A program made the position numbers and the translations under genes. A stretch of 64,000 nucleotides of DNA from contig CAVZBF010000002.1 of NCBI GenBank assembly GCA_963773465.1, forward strand, positions 1,240,001-1,304,000, read 5' to 3'. The notes beneath the pieces are model-generated. The model was given only the letters and a program-made list of their open reading frames with translations. It was not told the origin of the DNA and did not search any database. Position 1 is the stretch's first letter; each line of letters opens with the position of its first letter. Shown in pieces: positions 10,465 to 20,028 of the stretch. Source of the stretch: VBAS01 sp963773465. Its GTDB lineage: Bacteria; Bacteroidota; Bacteroidia; Chitinophagales; Chitinophagaceae.

Positions 10465-10561
10465 TGCCCCTAAGGGGCCTTTAAAATTTTCAATTAAACG
10501 AAACTACTATGATTAATTGAAAGTCTAAATCTAAGTTCCCCCTTTGGGGGGACAGGGGGTT
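10465..10561. repeat. Palindromes in the thyA-folA spacer
   Basis: Two palindromic cores: GCCCCTAAGGGGC near 10468-10480, and TTCCCCCTTTGGGGGGA near 10533-10550, the latter followed by CAGGGGGT. They belong to the same G/C-run class as the insertion inside thyA and the spacer at 5715. Confidence 0.6.
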
Positions 10562-11383
10562 TTACACCGCTACCGGCGCTTTGATCGCCGGGTGGCTTTG
10601 ATAATTTTCTAACGTAAAGTCTTCAAACCTGAAATCAAAAATATTTTTAACGGAAGGATTTAATTTCATCGTTGGCAGCGGGAACGGAGTGCGGCTTAGC
10701 TGAAGTTTTACCTGGTCAATATGATTATTATAAATATGCACATCGCCAAATGTATGAATGAATTCTCCCGGCTCAAGATCGCAAACCTGGGCGATCATTA
10801 ATGTAAGTAAAGCATACGATGCAATATTAAATGGCACCCCTAAAAAAACATCAGCGCTTCTTTGATATAACTGGCAGGAGAGTCTTCCCGGTCCTCCCCC
10901 GTTAGGAGAGTTAGAGGGGGCCACATAAAACTGGAAAATTGTATGACAAGGCATTAACGCCATTGCAGGAAGCTCTGTAACATTCCATGCACTCACAATC
11001 AACCGGCGACTATCAGGATTGCTTTTGATTTGTTTTATAAGTTCTGAAATTTGATCAACCACCTTTCCATCTTTACCTTCCCAACTGCGCCATTGTTTTC
11101 CATACACAGGGCCGAGTTCGCCATTCTCATTTGCCCATTCATTCCAGATACTTACACCATTCTCTTTCAGGTATTGAATATTTGTTTCGCCCTTTAAGAA
11201 CCAAAGCAATTCATGAATGATACTCTTAGTGTGCACTTTTTTTGTGGTAACAAGTGGAAACCCTTTTTGCAGATCAAACCGCAGTTGATATCCAAAACAA
11301 CTGATAGTGCCGGTACCTGTACGATCATGTTTTTGTACTCCTGTATCAAGGATATGCTGAAGTAAATTAAGGTATTGCTGCAT
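10562..11383 (-). CDS. thyA: Thymidylate synthase, with an in-frame repeat insertion
   Basis: 273 residues against the usual 264. It carries all family landmarks: DRTGTGTISCFGYQLRFDL, the catalytic-cysteine segment MALMPCHTIFQFYV, CQLYQRSADVFLGVPFNIAS and FTHTFGDVHIYNNH-type C-terminal motifs (here FIHTFGDVHIYNNH). It converts dUMP to dTMP with methylene-tetrahydrofolate. The extra residues sit between FYVA and GRLSCQLYQ (PSNSPNGGGP) and are encoded at about 10890-10923 by CCTCCCCCGTTAGGAGAG and a following GGGGG run, an inverted-repeat sequence like intergenic elements nearby. The insertion lies in a surface loop and keeps the frame, so the enzyme should be active. Confidence 0.96.
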   Translation of the reverse strand: MQQYLNLLQHILDTGVQKHDRTGTGTISCFGYQLRFDLQKGFPLVTTKKVHTKSIIHELLWFLKGETNIQYLKENGVSIWNEWANENGELGPVYGKQWRSWEGKDGKVVDQISELIKQIKSNPDSRRLIVSAWNVTELPAMALMPCHTIFQFYVAPSNSPNGGGPGRLSCQLYQRSADVFLGVPFNIASYALLTLMIAQVCDLEPGEFIHTFGDVHIYNNHIDQVKLQLSRTPFPLPTMKLNPSVKNIFDFRFEDFTLENYQSHPAIKAPVAV

Positions 11384-11546
11384 GGTCGCAATTTAAGAGA
11401 AAGCAACGAGGTACAAGCCACGGGATCTAAACTGTGAGTAAGTTGATTTTGAATTAGAATAAAATACCCCGGCGAAACGCTGATGCTATACTTTGGATCA
11501 TTGTTGTTCACCGGGGTGGCCCAAAACCTTAGGTCTGTTGATTAAA

Positions 11547-12743
11547 TCATTGAACTGCCGATTCGGAACGCTGTTCGGCATTTTCCTGCGTATAAACAGG
11601 TTTCATAACAACTACGGGCGGTTCTGCCATTTCTTCTTCGAAAACGTCGGACAGCTTCCTGTGAAAACCTTTTAATAATGCATTATTTCTTTCCAGTTTT
11701 CTTTCCAGGTCTTTTCTTATTTCGGTGTTAATTGTCAATTGCTCCTGGAGATTTGCAATAAGTTTATTATTGCTTTCCGCTGTCAACAAAAAATTTTCAT
11801 TTTGTTCCTGTACTTTTTTCAATGTTTCTTCTAATTGTGCGGCAAGGTCCGTTTTGGATTGCATCATTTCTTTCAAAGAAACTATCTCCTGGTCTTTTTC
11901 ATGAAGACCCGCCTGGAAATCTTTCTCCGTTTGTTGTTTTATCTCCAGCTCCTCCTTCACTTCCATGAACTTTATTCCAAGCTCCCTGAATTGCTGCTCG
12001 ACAAGATGATGATTTTTGATCCTTTGTTCGAGCTGCTGTTGTAAAAAACTGATCTGGAGTTTTTTCTCGTCCAACACATCTTTCAAATATTCCTGCTCGC
12101 CAATTCTTCTTTTTAACTCGGCTTTCTCTTCTTCCCATTTTTGAATGATCGCTGTTGTTTTACTTTCATCGGATGAATAGGCGATCAACTGGTCACGCAA
12201 ATTATTATTTTCCTTTTCAAGGTTTTCATATGCGCCCGTTAATTGCGTTAATTCAGCATACAATTCTTTTTTCTCGAGGTCATGCTGCTGCTTAATACTT
12301 TCGATCTGTTCATGTAGAGTTTGATTCATATTTGTTTGTATCGTTTCCATAGTTTTATTGTTTATTGTTTCAGAATCCGGATGAATGTGTACATGTAATC
12401 GTTGATATTTCCTGCTAAGAATTTCAAAGTCCTTTCGAATAGCCATATACCGTGCCTTGCTGTGAAAAAGATTATGAATAATTCCTTTTACCTCATGCTC
12501 GCTTCCCGGCAAATAAACCCGCTGCGGCAATAAAGAGAAATCGTCATAACCGGAATACACCCTGCCGTCATTTTCAACTATCAACTGTTGTTCTTCGTCT
12601 TTTTTATTTTTCTTTTTTTTGTTCCTGTAATGGATCAGCGTTGTGATAAGCATGGCAAGAATGAATGTTGGTATACTTATCCAAAGTAAGATCCGGAGGA
12701 ACTGTAAAAAAATAACCAATGACGCATCAGATAAAAGCAGCAT
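11547..12743 (-). CDS. Membrane-anchored long coiled-coil protein
   Basis: 398 residues. An N-terminal hydrophobic segment (residues 9-35, IFLQFLRILLWISIPTFILA) is followed by a basic run (NKKKKNKKDEE), then about 300 residues of almost continuous heptad coiled coil (for example LERKLERNNALLKGFHRKL), rich in Glu, Gln, Lys and Leu. The C-terminus is a short Val/Pro segment. I do not recognise a family. The basic run after the membrane segment suggests the coil is cytoplasmic. It stands alone between thyA and a lipoprotein gene, all on the minus strand. Confidence 0.72.
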   Translation of the reverse strand: MLLLSDASLVIFLQFLRILLWISIPTFILAMLITTLIHYRNKKKKNKKDEEQQLIVENDGRVYSGYDDFSLLPQRVYLPGSEHEVKGIIHNLFHSKARYMAIRKDFEILSRKYQRLHVHIHPDSETINNKTMETIQTNMNQTLHEQIESIKQQHDLEKKELYAELTQLTGAYENLEKENNNLRDQLIAYSSDESKTTAIIQKWEEEKAELKRRIGEQEYLKDVLDEKKLQISFLQQQLEQRIKNHHLVEQQFRELGIKFMEVKEELEIKQQTEKDFQAGLHEKDQEIVSLKEMMQSKTDLAAQLEETLKKVQEQNENFLLTAESNNKLIANLQEQLTINTEIRKDLERKLERNNALLKGFHRKLSDVFEEEMAEPPVVVMKPVYTQENAEQRSESAVQ

Positions 12744-13024
12744 ATCAAATTTTTAGGGTAGAAATGGATTCACCTCTGGCAAAAAATTTAGTGACTGATT
12801 TTATAATCTCAGTGGAGTAACAGGATGGCAAAAAATACTGTCTCTTATTCGCCGATCGTCTTAAGGTCCTTTTCTTTTTAAATAAGTGCAAAAACTTCTA
12901 CACATGACACAAGAATAGTACCAAAACATTCTGTAAAAGTCTTTTAAGGAAATTTTCAGGAGTGGTTTTTTCCACAAAGCAGATTGCGCTTTAAAAATTA
13001 TCAGCGGAGTTACTGGTAACAATT

Positions 13025-13921
13025 CTATTGTTGCGTCTCTGAATCGGTATCACCAAGCATCAACTTATTATTTACACGCAGGTAAGCAAAGGAAATAATT
13101 TTGTTGCCGCATTTCATTGGCAACACTATCCAAACACCTTCAGATTCTCTTTCAGTCAATATTTCACCGGTTTCATAATTATTGCAGTTTTCAATATGGC
13201 GGCTGACCCTTTTCATAAATTCGTTTGCCTGATGCTTCTCAAGCGAATCATTCATATTTACACCCGACCGCCATTTCCTGCTTTCATCGTCACCACGATA
13301 AATGAGCTGCTGACCAAAAGATTCAAGATCATTTTTTTTTACTTCTGCAATTATTTTACGGGTCATTTCATCGATATTTTTTTTGAAGTCAGGTTTTTGA
13401 GTTTCGATCCATGCTTTCGCTTCGTTGGTGGCTCTAAGGTCGGGATCAGCCATGGAAAAAGCCCGGGTCGGGTTTGGAATAGTTAATAAATAGGTGTTGC
13501 CGTTATGGCGGCCGATGATGAATTGAATATCATCCCATACTTTTCCTTTATACTCATAATTTATTATCATAGCTTCAGATGCTTCATCTCTTTTAAAAGG
13601 ATCATAATAAAACACTTCTTTAATGCTTACTTTATTGAGATCGATCTTTTTTTCTGCGGCATTATAAATAGTATTCAGCCATGCATCTTTGATCCGCTGA
13701 TTACTTTCATCGATGAATTTTCTGATCTCTGCGTTTTTTTGAAACGGCATTTTACCCCCCAATGATTTATAATAAGCAACATTGGGAAGAAATTTTTTTA
13801 GCAGGTTAAAATCATTTTTCTGCATAGAAAGAATGAATGCGTCTTCTAATTTCTTTGGAGCGCTATTTTTGCAGGAGATTAATAATAGGAAAACAAATGC
13901 GGGTAAAAACAATTGTCGCAT
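13025..13921 (-). CDS. Hypothetical lipoprotein
   Basis: 298 residues with a lipoprotein signal peptide: MRQLFLPAFVFLLLISCKNS, lipobox LISC. Charged helices follow, with no motif I can name. The segment DDIQFIIGRHNGNTYLLTIP looks like a beta-sheet core and the last 60 residues hold two cysteines (IENCNN, MKCGNK). Probably attached to a cell-envelope membrane. It ends just downstream of the proline dehydrogenase gene on the same strand, only about 27 bp away on the genome, so it may share that gene's transcript. Confidence 0.7.
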   Translation of the reverse strand: MRQLFLPAFVFLLLISCKNSAPKKLEDAFILSMQKNDFNLLKKFLPNVAYYKSLGGKMPFQKNAEIRKFIDESNQRIKDAWLNTIYNAAEKKIDLNKVSIKEVFYYDPFKRDEASEAMIINYEYKGKVWDDIQFIIGRHNGNTYLLTIPNPTRAFSMADPDLRATNEAKAWIETQKPDFKKNIDEMTRKIIAEVKKNDLESFGQQLIYRGDDESRKWRSGVNMNDSLEKHQANEFMKRVSRHIENCNNYETGEILTERESEGVWIVLPMKCGNKIISFAYLRVNNKLMLGDTDSETQQ

Positions 13922-13948
13922 ACCATGCGTTTTAATAATTAAATATAA

Positions 13949-15178
13949 TCAGATCCCTCTTCTTTTCATTTCCTTATTTATCAATCCAAGCTCACGGCCG
14001 GTTTGCCCGCCGATAGAAGTATTTTCCTGTGCACGGCGCATCAGGTAGGGTATCACATCTTTTATCGGCCCAAACGGAAGATACTTACTTACGCTGCATC
14101 CTGCTTTTGCCAGGTTAAAAGTGATATTGTCACTCATTCCATACAACTGGCTCCAATGCACATGCGGATGTTTTACCGGCAATCCTTTTTGTTCCAGCAA
14201 TTCAACGGCAAGCATATTGCTGCGTTCATTATGCGAGGCAACAACTAAAGAGATCTTGTCAATATTTTCAATGCAAAATTTTACGCCATCATCAAAATCT
14301 TTATCTGTACTCTCTTTGTCCGGTTGAATGGGTGAAGGATAATTCATTTCAGCAGCTCGTTTTCTTTCTTTTTCCATGTAGGCCCCGCGAACCAATTTAG
14401 CCCCAAGAATAAATTTTCTTTCTACAGCCGCTTGAAAGGAATCTTTTAAAAACTGTAGGCGGTCATGACGGTAATGCTGCGTGGTATTATAAACGATGCA
14501 CTTTTCTTTATTATAAGTATCCATCATTAAAATGGTAAGTGCATCCACCGGGTCCTGTATCCATGTTTCTTCAGCATCCACAAATACTCCTACATTTCCT
14601 TTTGCAGCAGTTTCGCAAATGTGCAGCATTCTTGTCCTTACCCTGTGCCATTCTTCTTTTTCATTTGCCGGAAGATCATCTACTGCTTTCAAATATCTTT
14701 TCATCAAACTTCCCTGGTTTTGATGGATCATTGCATCCATTTTTTCAAGCAAACCAAACCGTGCAAAACCAGTAACCTTTATACTCATGAAAGGGATGTT
14801 CGGTTGCGTAGCTGCATAATTGATCACACGAATAAATTCATCACAGGCATGATCAAAATTTTCTTCGCCTTCTTTCCCTTCAACGCCGTAATCAAGTATT
14901 ACCTGCACTCCATATTTTTCGAGCCTGTCGGCGACTACAACATTTTGTTCCAATGTTTCTCCGCCAACAAATTGCTTAAATATTGTTCTCCGGATCAATG
15001 ATTTTACAAAAGGAAGGTTCCATTTAACGGCCGCCGGTGTCAACTTGGTTCCCATTTTCACTAACAAGGGTTTTCCCATTAATGAAAAAAGAAAACGGGC
15101 TTGTTTTAATTCTTTATCTGACTTGTAAGCAAATGCATATTCTGTATTATCAAAACTAATTACGGGCTGTGGCTCCAT
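13949..15178 (-). CDS. Proline dehydrogenase
   Basis: 409 residues from the ATG at 15178. A longer frame upstream is only translated tandem repeat and is rejected as the start. PRODH landmarks: VQVILDYGVEGKEGEE, FMSIKVTGFARFGLLEKMD, VGVFVDAEETWIQDPVD, LGAKLVRGAYMEKERKRA, VVASHNERSN and the final QENTSIGGQTGRELGLI, where the FAD/substrate-binding arginines lie. A TIM-barrel flavoenzyme oxidising proline to pyrroline-5-carboxylate at the membrane; the P5C dehydrogenase half of PutA is absent, as usual in Bacteroidota. It diverges from the thioesterase at 15580 across a repeat-filled region. Confidence 0.93.
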   Translation of the reverse strand: MEPQPVISFDNTEYAFAYKSDKELKQARFLFSLMGKPLLVKMGTKLTPAAVKWNLPFVKSLIRRTIFKQFVGGETLEQNVVVADRLEKYGVQVILDYGVEGKEGEENFDHACDEFIRVINYAATQPNIPFMSIKVTGFARFGLLEKMDAMIHQNQGSLMKRYLKAVDDLPANEKEEWHRVRTRMLHICETAAKGNVGVFVDAEETWIQDPVDALTILMMDTYNKEKCIVYNTTQHYRHDRLQFLKDSFQAAVERKFILGAKLVRGAYMEKERKRAAEMNYPSPIQPDKESTDKDFDDGVKFCIENIDKISLVVASHNERSNMLAVELLEQKGLPVKHPHVHWSQLYGMSDNITFNLAKAGCSVSKYLPFGPIKDVIPYLMRRAQENTSIGGQTGRELGLINKEMKRRGI

Positions 15179-15204
15179 AGCAATCTGATGTTTCTTTGAG
15201 AATG

Positions 15205-15432
15205 GGCAAATGTAAGGAACAAGGCACAAGGAACAAGGCACAAGATGTGTGACTGAAGGCACAAGGCACAAGGAACAAGGCACAAGATGAGTGACTGAAG
15301 GCACAAGGTACAAGGTACAAGGCACAAGATGAGTGACTGAAGGCACAAGGTACAAGGTACAAGGCACAAGATGAGTGACTGAAGGCACAAGGTACAAGTT
15401 ACAAGGCACAAGATGATAGACTGAAGGAATAA
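15205..15432. repeat. Tandem 42-bp repeat, about five copies
   Basis: The 42-bp unit is built from GGCACAAGG, GGTACAAGG and GGAACAAGG words ending in CACAAGATGAGTGACTGAA. About five copies run from just upstream of the proline dehydrogenase start. As 42 is divisible by three, the array stays open in one frame (14-residue period with LVPC and LVPSVTHLVPC), which gives a false N-terminal extension on the minus strand. Copies differ by a few bases, so the array is not fresh. Confidence 0.85.
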
Positions 15433-15482
15433 GGAACAAGATATAAAGTATAGAACCGTGTAAATATTATCATCGTGTTCCC

Positions 15483-15565
15483 TCTTACTTGTGCCTTGTA
15501 CCTTGTGCCTTGTACCTTGTGCCTTGTACCTTGTGCCTTGTACCTTGTCCCTTCCACCTTGTATC
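15483..15565. repeat. CTTGTGCCTTGTACC word array, inverted relative to the 42-bp array
   Basis: About five to six repeats of CTTGTGCCTTGTACC-type words run up to the thioesterase start. They are the reverse complement of the words in the 42-bp array, so 15205-15565 as a whole is a very long quasi-palindrome between two divergent genes. The same word fills the rplN-rplX spacer at 30610-30675. Confidence 0.8.
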
Positions 15566-15579
15566 TTTATAAAAAACTT

Positions 15580-16095
15580 ATGGAGCCAAAAAAAGCAGCC
15601 GATAGCCTGGTAGTAATGACAGAATTGGTATTACCAAACGATACCAACACGTTTGGAAACCTGATGGGTGGCCGATTGATGTACTGGATGGATATTGCAG
15701 CCGCTCTTGCCGCAATGAAGCATTGCGGAGCCCCGGTGGTAACTGCATCTGTAGATAATATTTCATTTGAAGCGCCGATTAAACTTGGAAACGTGGTACA
15801 TATTGAAGCAAAAGTTTCAAGAGCATTTAATACTTCTATGGAAGTGCATCTTGCCGTATGGGGCGAAGATGCAATTCATCAATATAAATATAAAAGCAAT
15901 GAAGCGTATTATACATTCGTTGCACTTGATCCCAACGGAAAACCAAGACCCGTACCTTCAATGACACCCGAAACTGATGGAGAAAAAAAATTATTTGACG
16001 GTGCTTTAAGAAGAAGACAACTGAGATTAATCCTGGGTGGAAAAATGAAGGCGGATGATGCTACCGAATTGAAGGCGCTTTTCAGTGATCAGTAA
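15580..16095 (+). CDS. Hotdog-fold acyl-CoA thioesterase (YciA/BFIT-like)
   Basis: 171 residues from the ATG at 15580; the open frame to 15475 is repeat. The N-terminal region reads VLPNDTNTFGNLMGGRLMYW followed by MDIAAALAAMKHCG, the hallmark of hotdog acyl-CoA hydrolases (the N-x-x-G-x-L-M-x-W-M-D helix with catalytic Asn and Asp). VVTASVDNISFEAPIKLGN and HIEAKVSRAFNTSMEV follow. It cleaves acyl-CoA to free acid and CoA in the cytoplasm; chain-length preference cannot be read. Its promoter must lie in or near the repeat-filled gap. Confidence 0.88.
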   Translation: MEPKKAADSLVVMTELVLPNDTNTFGNLMGGRLMYWMDIAAALAAMKHCGAPVVTASVDNISFEAPIKLGNVVHIEAKVSRAFNTSMEVHLAVWGEDAIHQYKYKSNEAYYTFVALDPNGKPRPVPSMTPETDGEKKLFDGALRRRQLRLILGGKMKADDATELKALFSDQ

Positions 16096-16112
16096 TTATT
16101 CATTATTAATTA

Positions 16113-16883
16113 TTAATTTATAGATTCTTTCTTCCAATGATGAGCTCCTTGCATCATGTGTTCTTTACTTTGTTCAATAGCATTCATTATTTCTTTCATG
16201 ATATCTTCTGCAGGCGCATCGTAATCTATCTGAAGCGGCTCTTTAAAATTTACAGTCAGCTGAGAGCCTTTCTTTTTAAGCTTCAATCCTTTTTTATTGA
16301 ATGCCCGCCAAAATCCATTGATAACAACAGGAACAACGATCGGTTTATTTCTTTTAATGATCAGCGCAGTCCCTTTTCTTCCGGGAGCAAACGGTTTAGT
16401 GGTTCCCTGCGGAAATGTGATCACCCAGTTTTCGTCTAATGCTCTTTCGATCTTCCTTGTATCAGAAGGATCAAGACCTTTTCTTCTTACTTTACTGTCA
16501 GGGTTCCATGTTCTTTTTACAGTAATAGCGCCGGCCAATGTAAAGAACCGGCTGATAAAGCTCCCTCTCATGGTTTCTTCTGCCGCTACATAGTAAACTC
16601 TTGTGAACGGATTTAATAAATAATACGGAATACCAAGACGGTTTTCCTTTCCCCATTTCACTGCGCAGAAAATATGAAGGAAAGTAATTACATCGGCAAA
16701 ATAAGTCTGGTGATTGCTTACAAAAAGCACATTTTGTTTCGGAAGCTTACTGATGTGTTCGGTACCTGAAATTTTCAGTTTGTTGATGATGGCAAGCCCG
16801 GGATAAGAAAATATTCCAACAATGGCATACACTATCGAACGCAGGGGCTTTATATGTTTTAGTCGTTGAATAAATCCGGCCAT
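16113..16883 (-). CDS. 1-acyl-glycerol-3-phosphate acyltransferase family (PlsC-like)
   Basis: About 256 residues from ATG 16883 (an upstream ATG at 16904 adds seven). Motifs: VLFVSNHQTYFADVITFLH in place of NHxSxxD, with five rather than four residues between His and Asp; VYYVAAEETMRGSFISRFF and AGAITVKRTW around motif II; VITFPQGTTKPFAPGRKGT as a variant of motif III (FPEGT with Gln for Glu); and IVVPVVINGFWRAF. A membrane-associated enzyme likely to acylate lysophosphatidate or a related acceptor. The changed H-to-D spacing is shared with the acyltransferase at 21680. Convergent with the thioesterase. Confidence 0.85.
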   Translation of the reverse strand: MAGFIQRLKHIKPLRSIVYAIVGIFSYPGLAIINKLKISGTEHISKLPKQNVLFVSNHQTYFADVITFLHIFCAVKWGKENRLGIPYYLLNPFTRVYYVAAEETMRGSFISRFFTLAGAITVKRTWNPDSKVRRKGLDPSDTRKIERALDENWVITFPQGTTKPFAPGRKGTALIIKRNKPIVVPVVINGFWRAFNKKGLKLKKKGSQLTVNFKEPLQIDYDAPAEDIMKEIMNAIEQSKEHMMQGAHHWKKESIN

Positions 16884-16992
16884 TGTGCAGCAATGTATTC
16901 TCAAATTAAGAAATTGTAAACAAAGTGTTGTGATAATGTTTAGTTCCTTTGTGTAAATAGTCTTTCGCTTGCATCAAATAAAAAAACTATTT

Positions 16993-17739
16993 ATGAAAAA
17001 GCTAATCATTATTGCCAGTATTATTTTTATCGCGGCCTCGGTCAATGCACAGCAACCCATTTTTGCCACACAATCCATTTCCCAAAAAAATAACAGTAAG
17101 CGGCAGCGCTGAAATGGAAATTGTTCCGGACGAGATATATGTAAATGTTCAATTAAAAGAATACCAAAAAAGAGGTGAAGAGAAAAAAGATATTGAAACA
17201 ATTAAGAAGCAGTTCCTTGAATCATGCAAAGCTGCTGGTATCCCGGATTCAGTAATAAGCATCGTTTCTTTTACAGGAAGCAATCCGTTTTTCTGGAAAA
17301 AAAGAAAAAAAGACCCGGATCTTTTTACAAGCATTACTTACCAGGTAAAATTTAAAACAAGTGAATTAATGGATAAGCTGGTGGAAAAATTAGATGATGA
17401 TGCTACGCAAAGTTTTTTAATAGTATCAGTCAATCATAGCAAAATGACAGAATACAGAAGACAGCTAAAGATCGCGGCTGTAAAAGCTGCAAAAGATAAA
17501 GGCATTTACCTGACGGACGCAATTGGCGAAAAACTTGGAGAAGCAATAACTATAAATGAACCGGACGAGAATCATATTATTCCAGGGAATTGTCTGGTGC
17601 AGTTCAGGGTGTAAATGTAGTTGGATTCCGATCCCAGGCAATACTTTCCAGTGGAAACGATTCCGCTGATCAAAGTGCAATAGATTTTAAAAAAATGAAA
17701 CTCAGGTTTGAAGTAGAAGTTGTATTTGCTTTGAAATAA
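16993..17739 (+). CDS. SIMPL-domain (DUF541) exported protein, frameshifted
   Basis: The start at 16993 gives a signal peptide (MKKLIIIASIIFIAASVNAQ). A frame change near 17070 then leads into ITVSGSAEMEIVPDEIYVNV, the opening strand of SIMPL proteins, with LEKLGEAITINEPDE-like sequence later (GEKLGEAITINEPD). A second frame change near 17614 leads into LRFEVEVVFALK, the typical C-terminal strand. Proteins of this family are periplasmic or outer-membrane; their role is poorly defined. Both breaks look like indels. Confidence 0.78.
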
Positions 17740-17862
17740 TGCTGAGTAGAATTACGAAAGTATAAGAGTGCGACGCAACGGAAGCCAAATAGAACCCCAA
17801 AAGCCTGGCAACCAAAAATAAAATGGCCCAAAGATTGCGGCTCTTTCTTCAATTAACTTTTT

Positions 17863-17973
17863 ATGAGAGCCGAGATTTATGACAAGACGAGTTTGAAATT
17901 CAAGGTACTTTTAGCAGCATCGATCGGCATATTAGCAATAGTAATTACGCTTGGAGAACTGGGAATAATTTAA
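17863..17973 (+). CDS. Possible 36-residue single-span membrane protein
   Basis: ATG at 17863 opens a 36-codon frame: MRAEIYDKTSLKFKVLL, then AASIGILAIVITLGELGII and a TAA. The second half is one clean hydrophobic helix after a charged N-terminus, as in many small membrane proteins. It sits alone just before the S1 terminator. The evidence is composition only; a chance frame is possible. Confidence 0.35.
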   Translation: MRAEIYDKTSLKFKVLLAASIGILAIVITLGELGII

Positions 17974-17994
17974 GAACAGATACAAAGTACCAGG

Positions 17995-18027
17995 ATAAAA
18001 AAAGTCCCCCGGTAAACCGGAGGACTT
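17995..18027 (-). terminator. Rho-independent terminator of rpsA
   Basis: On the minus strand AAGTCC-T-CCGGT-TT-ACCGG-G-GGACTT forms a near-perfect hairpin followed by a run of seven T and then ATCC. It begins about 28 bp after the S1 stop codon, the expected place for the end of that transcript. Confidence 0.85.
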
Positions 18028-18054
18028 ATATTCTTTGATCAATTCAAAGCTATT

Positions 18055-20028
18055 CTATTGTTCACTCTTCGGCTGTTCACTTTTCGGCGCTTCTTCTCCA
18101 CCACCACTTTTCTCTTCTTCTTTAAGCTTAGCCTTAATTTCAGCAAGAGCTCCAAGATCTCCTAAGGTTGCTTTCTCCACTTTTGCCTGTACATTCTTCA
18201 CTGCTTTACGGGTCTTATCAGCTTCCACTTTTGCTTCCTTGCGGGCAGCTTCTTTCTCTTCCACTTTTGCCTGTTCCCATGTACGTGTATGAGAAAGAAC
18301 AATACGCTTTTCATTGCGATCGAATTCGATCACCATGAATTGTGTCGTTTCATCCGCCACCTACACTCTTACCATCTTCTTTTGCAAGATGACGGTTAGG
18401 AGCAAAACCTTCAAGACCATAAGGCAATTGAACAACTGCACCTTTATCATCACGACGGGTAACAGTTCCTTCATGCACACTGCCGATAGCAAATGTTTCC
18501 TGCAGGCTGTTCCAGGGATCTTCTTCCAGTTGCTTATGACCTAACTGGAGCTTGCGATTATCTTTATCAATGCTAAGAATAACAATATCGATATGCTCGC
18601 CAACTTTTGTATACTCGCTTGGATGATTGAAACGCTTTAACCAGCTCAGGTCGCTGATATGGATCATACCACCAATGCCAGGAGCCAATTCAACAAACAC
18701 ACCATAAGGAGTAATGTTTTTCACTAAACCTTTATGACGGCTCTCAACAGGGAATTTAGTTTCAATATCATTCCAGGGATCAGGTGAAAGTTGCTTGATA
18801 GAAAGACTCATCTTACGATTTGCCTTATCAAGCGTTACGATCTTCGCTTCATGTTCATCACCCAGTTTGAAAAATTCTTTTGCATTGATCGGCGTATTGG
18901 CCCATGTAATCTCACTTACGTGAACAAGACCTTCAACACCGGGTTGAATTTCTAGGAAAGCACCGTAGTCTTCAATATTAACTACACGGCCTTTTACAAT
19001 ATTTCCTTCAGCAATTGTTTCAGGCAACACATCCCATGGATGCGGAGTGAGTTGCTTTAAACCAAGACTGATACGTTTTTTCTCATCATCAAAATCAAGA
19101 ACCACCACGTTGATCTTCTGATCAAGTTTCAATACTTCCGAAGGATGCGAGATGCGTCCCCATGAAATATCCGTGATGTATAACAAACCATCCAAACCAC
19201 CAAGATCCATGAATGCGCCGAAGTCAGTAATGTTTTTCACTGTTCCTTCAAGCACCTGGCCTTTCTCCAGTTTGCTCATGATCTCGGCACGTTGTGCTTC
19301 GATATCACTTTCAATAAGTGCTTTGTGAGATACAACGGCATTCTTAATGGCTTCATTAATTTTCACCACTTTGAACTCCATTGTTTTTCCAACAAACTGA
19401 TCGTAATCTGTTACAGGCTTCACATCAATTTGTGAACCCGGTAAGAATGTTTCCATTCCAAATACATCAACGATCAATCCGCCTTTTGTTTTGTTGGTAA
19501 CAAGACCGGTAATAACCTCGCCGGTTTTATGTACTTCAACAATACGTTCCCATGCACGGGTAATACGTGCCTGGCGACGGCTCAGATTCAGATGACCTTC
19601 GCGGTCTTCTTTTTCTATAACCATCACTTCCACTTCATCACCTACTTTCAATCCCTGCAGGTCACGAAATTCATTAAGCGATACAAGACCATCGCTTTTA
19701 AAACCAATGTTCAGTACCACATCAGTTTTTGTAACACCAACCACCAAACCTTTTATCATTTCACCATCGGTGATCTGGATAAAAGTGTCATCATACACTT
19801 TCTCGTACTTTTCTTTTTCTTCCTTGGTGTAAGAAGTAACGTTACGTTTGTCAACGCTCCAATCGAAATCATCATGAGGAGAAGGAGTCCGCTTTCCGGG
19901 GTCTCGGCAACTGAAGTTGCCTCTGCAGGTGAATTTGTTGTCGCTGTAGTTGCCTCTCCCGAAGCTTCGGGACCGGCAGACTCCTGTGCATCAGCGTTTA
20001 GTTGTTTAAAATTCAATTTCAAAAACAT
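18055..20028 (-). CDS. rpsA: Ribosomal protein S1, frameshifted
   Basis: Six S1/OB-fold repeats can be followed, for example MIKGLVVGVTKTDVVLNIGF, VLEGTVKNITDFGAFMDLGG, VKGRVVNIEDYGAFLEIQPG and HKGLVKNITPYGVFVELAPG. The middle is intact (18350-19798). The N-terminal part changes frame near 19890, and the C-terminal repeat changes frame near 18355 and ends in a Lys/Glu/Ala-rich tail (KEEEKSGGGEEAPKSEQPKS). S1 brings mRNA to the 30S subunit and is especially important in Bacteroidota, which mostly lack Shine-Dalgarno sites. Two frameshifts in an essential gene point to sequence errors. A terminator hairpin follows. Confidence 0.93.

Noticed and set aside
15178..15439. N-terminal 87-residue extension of proline dehydrogenase with LVPSVTH repeats
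   Set aside because: It is the translation of the 42-bp tandem repeat, has no family equivalent, and the ATG at 15178 gives the normal N-terminus.
15475..15579. Upstream start of the thioesterase
   Set aside because: Residues before the ATG at 15580 are translated repeat words, not family sequence.
18055..20028. Programmed frameshifting in rpsA or secY
   Set aside because: There is no slippery site with a fixed downstream structure, the breaks fall at different places in each gene, and similar breaks occur in many unrelated genes.
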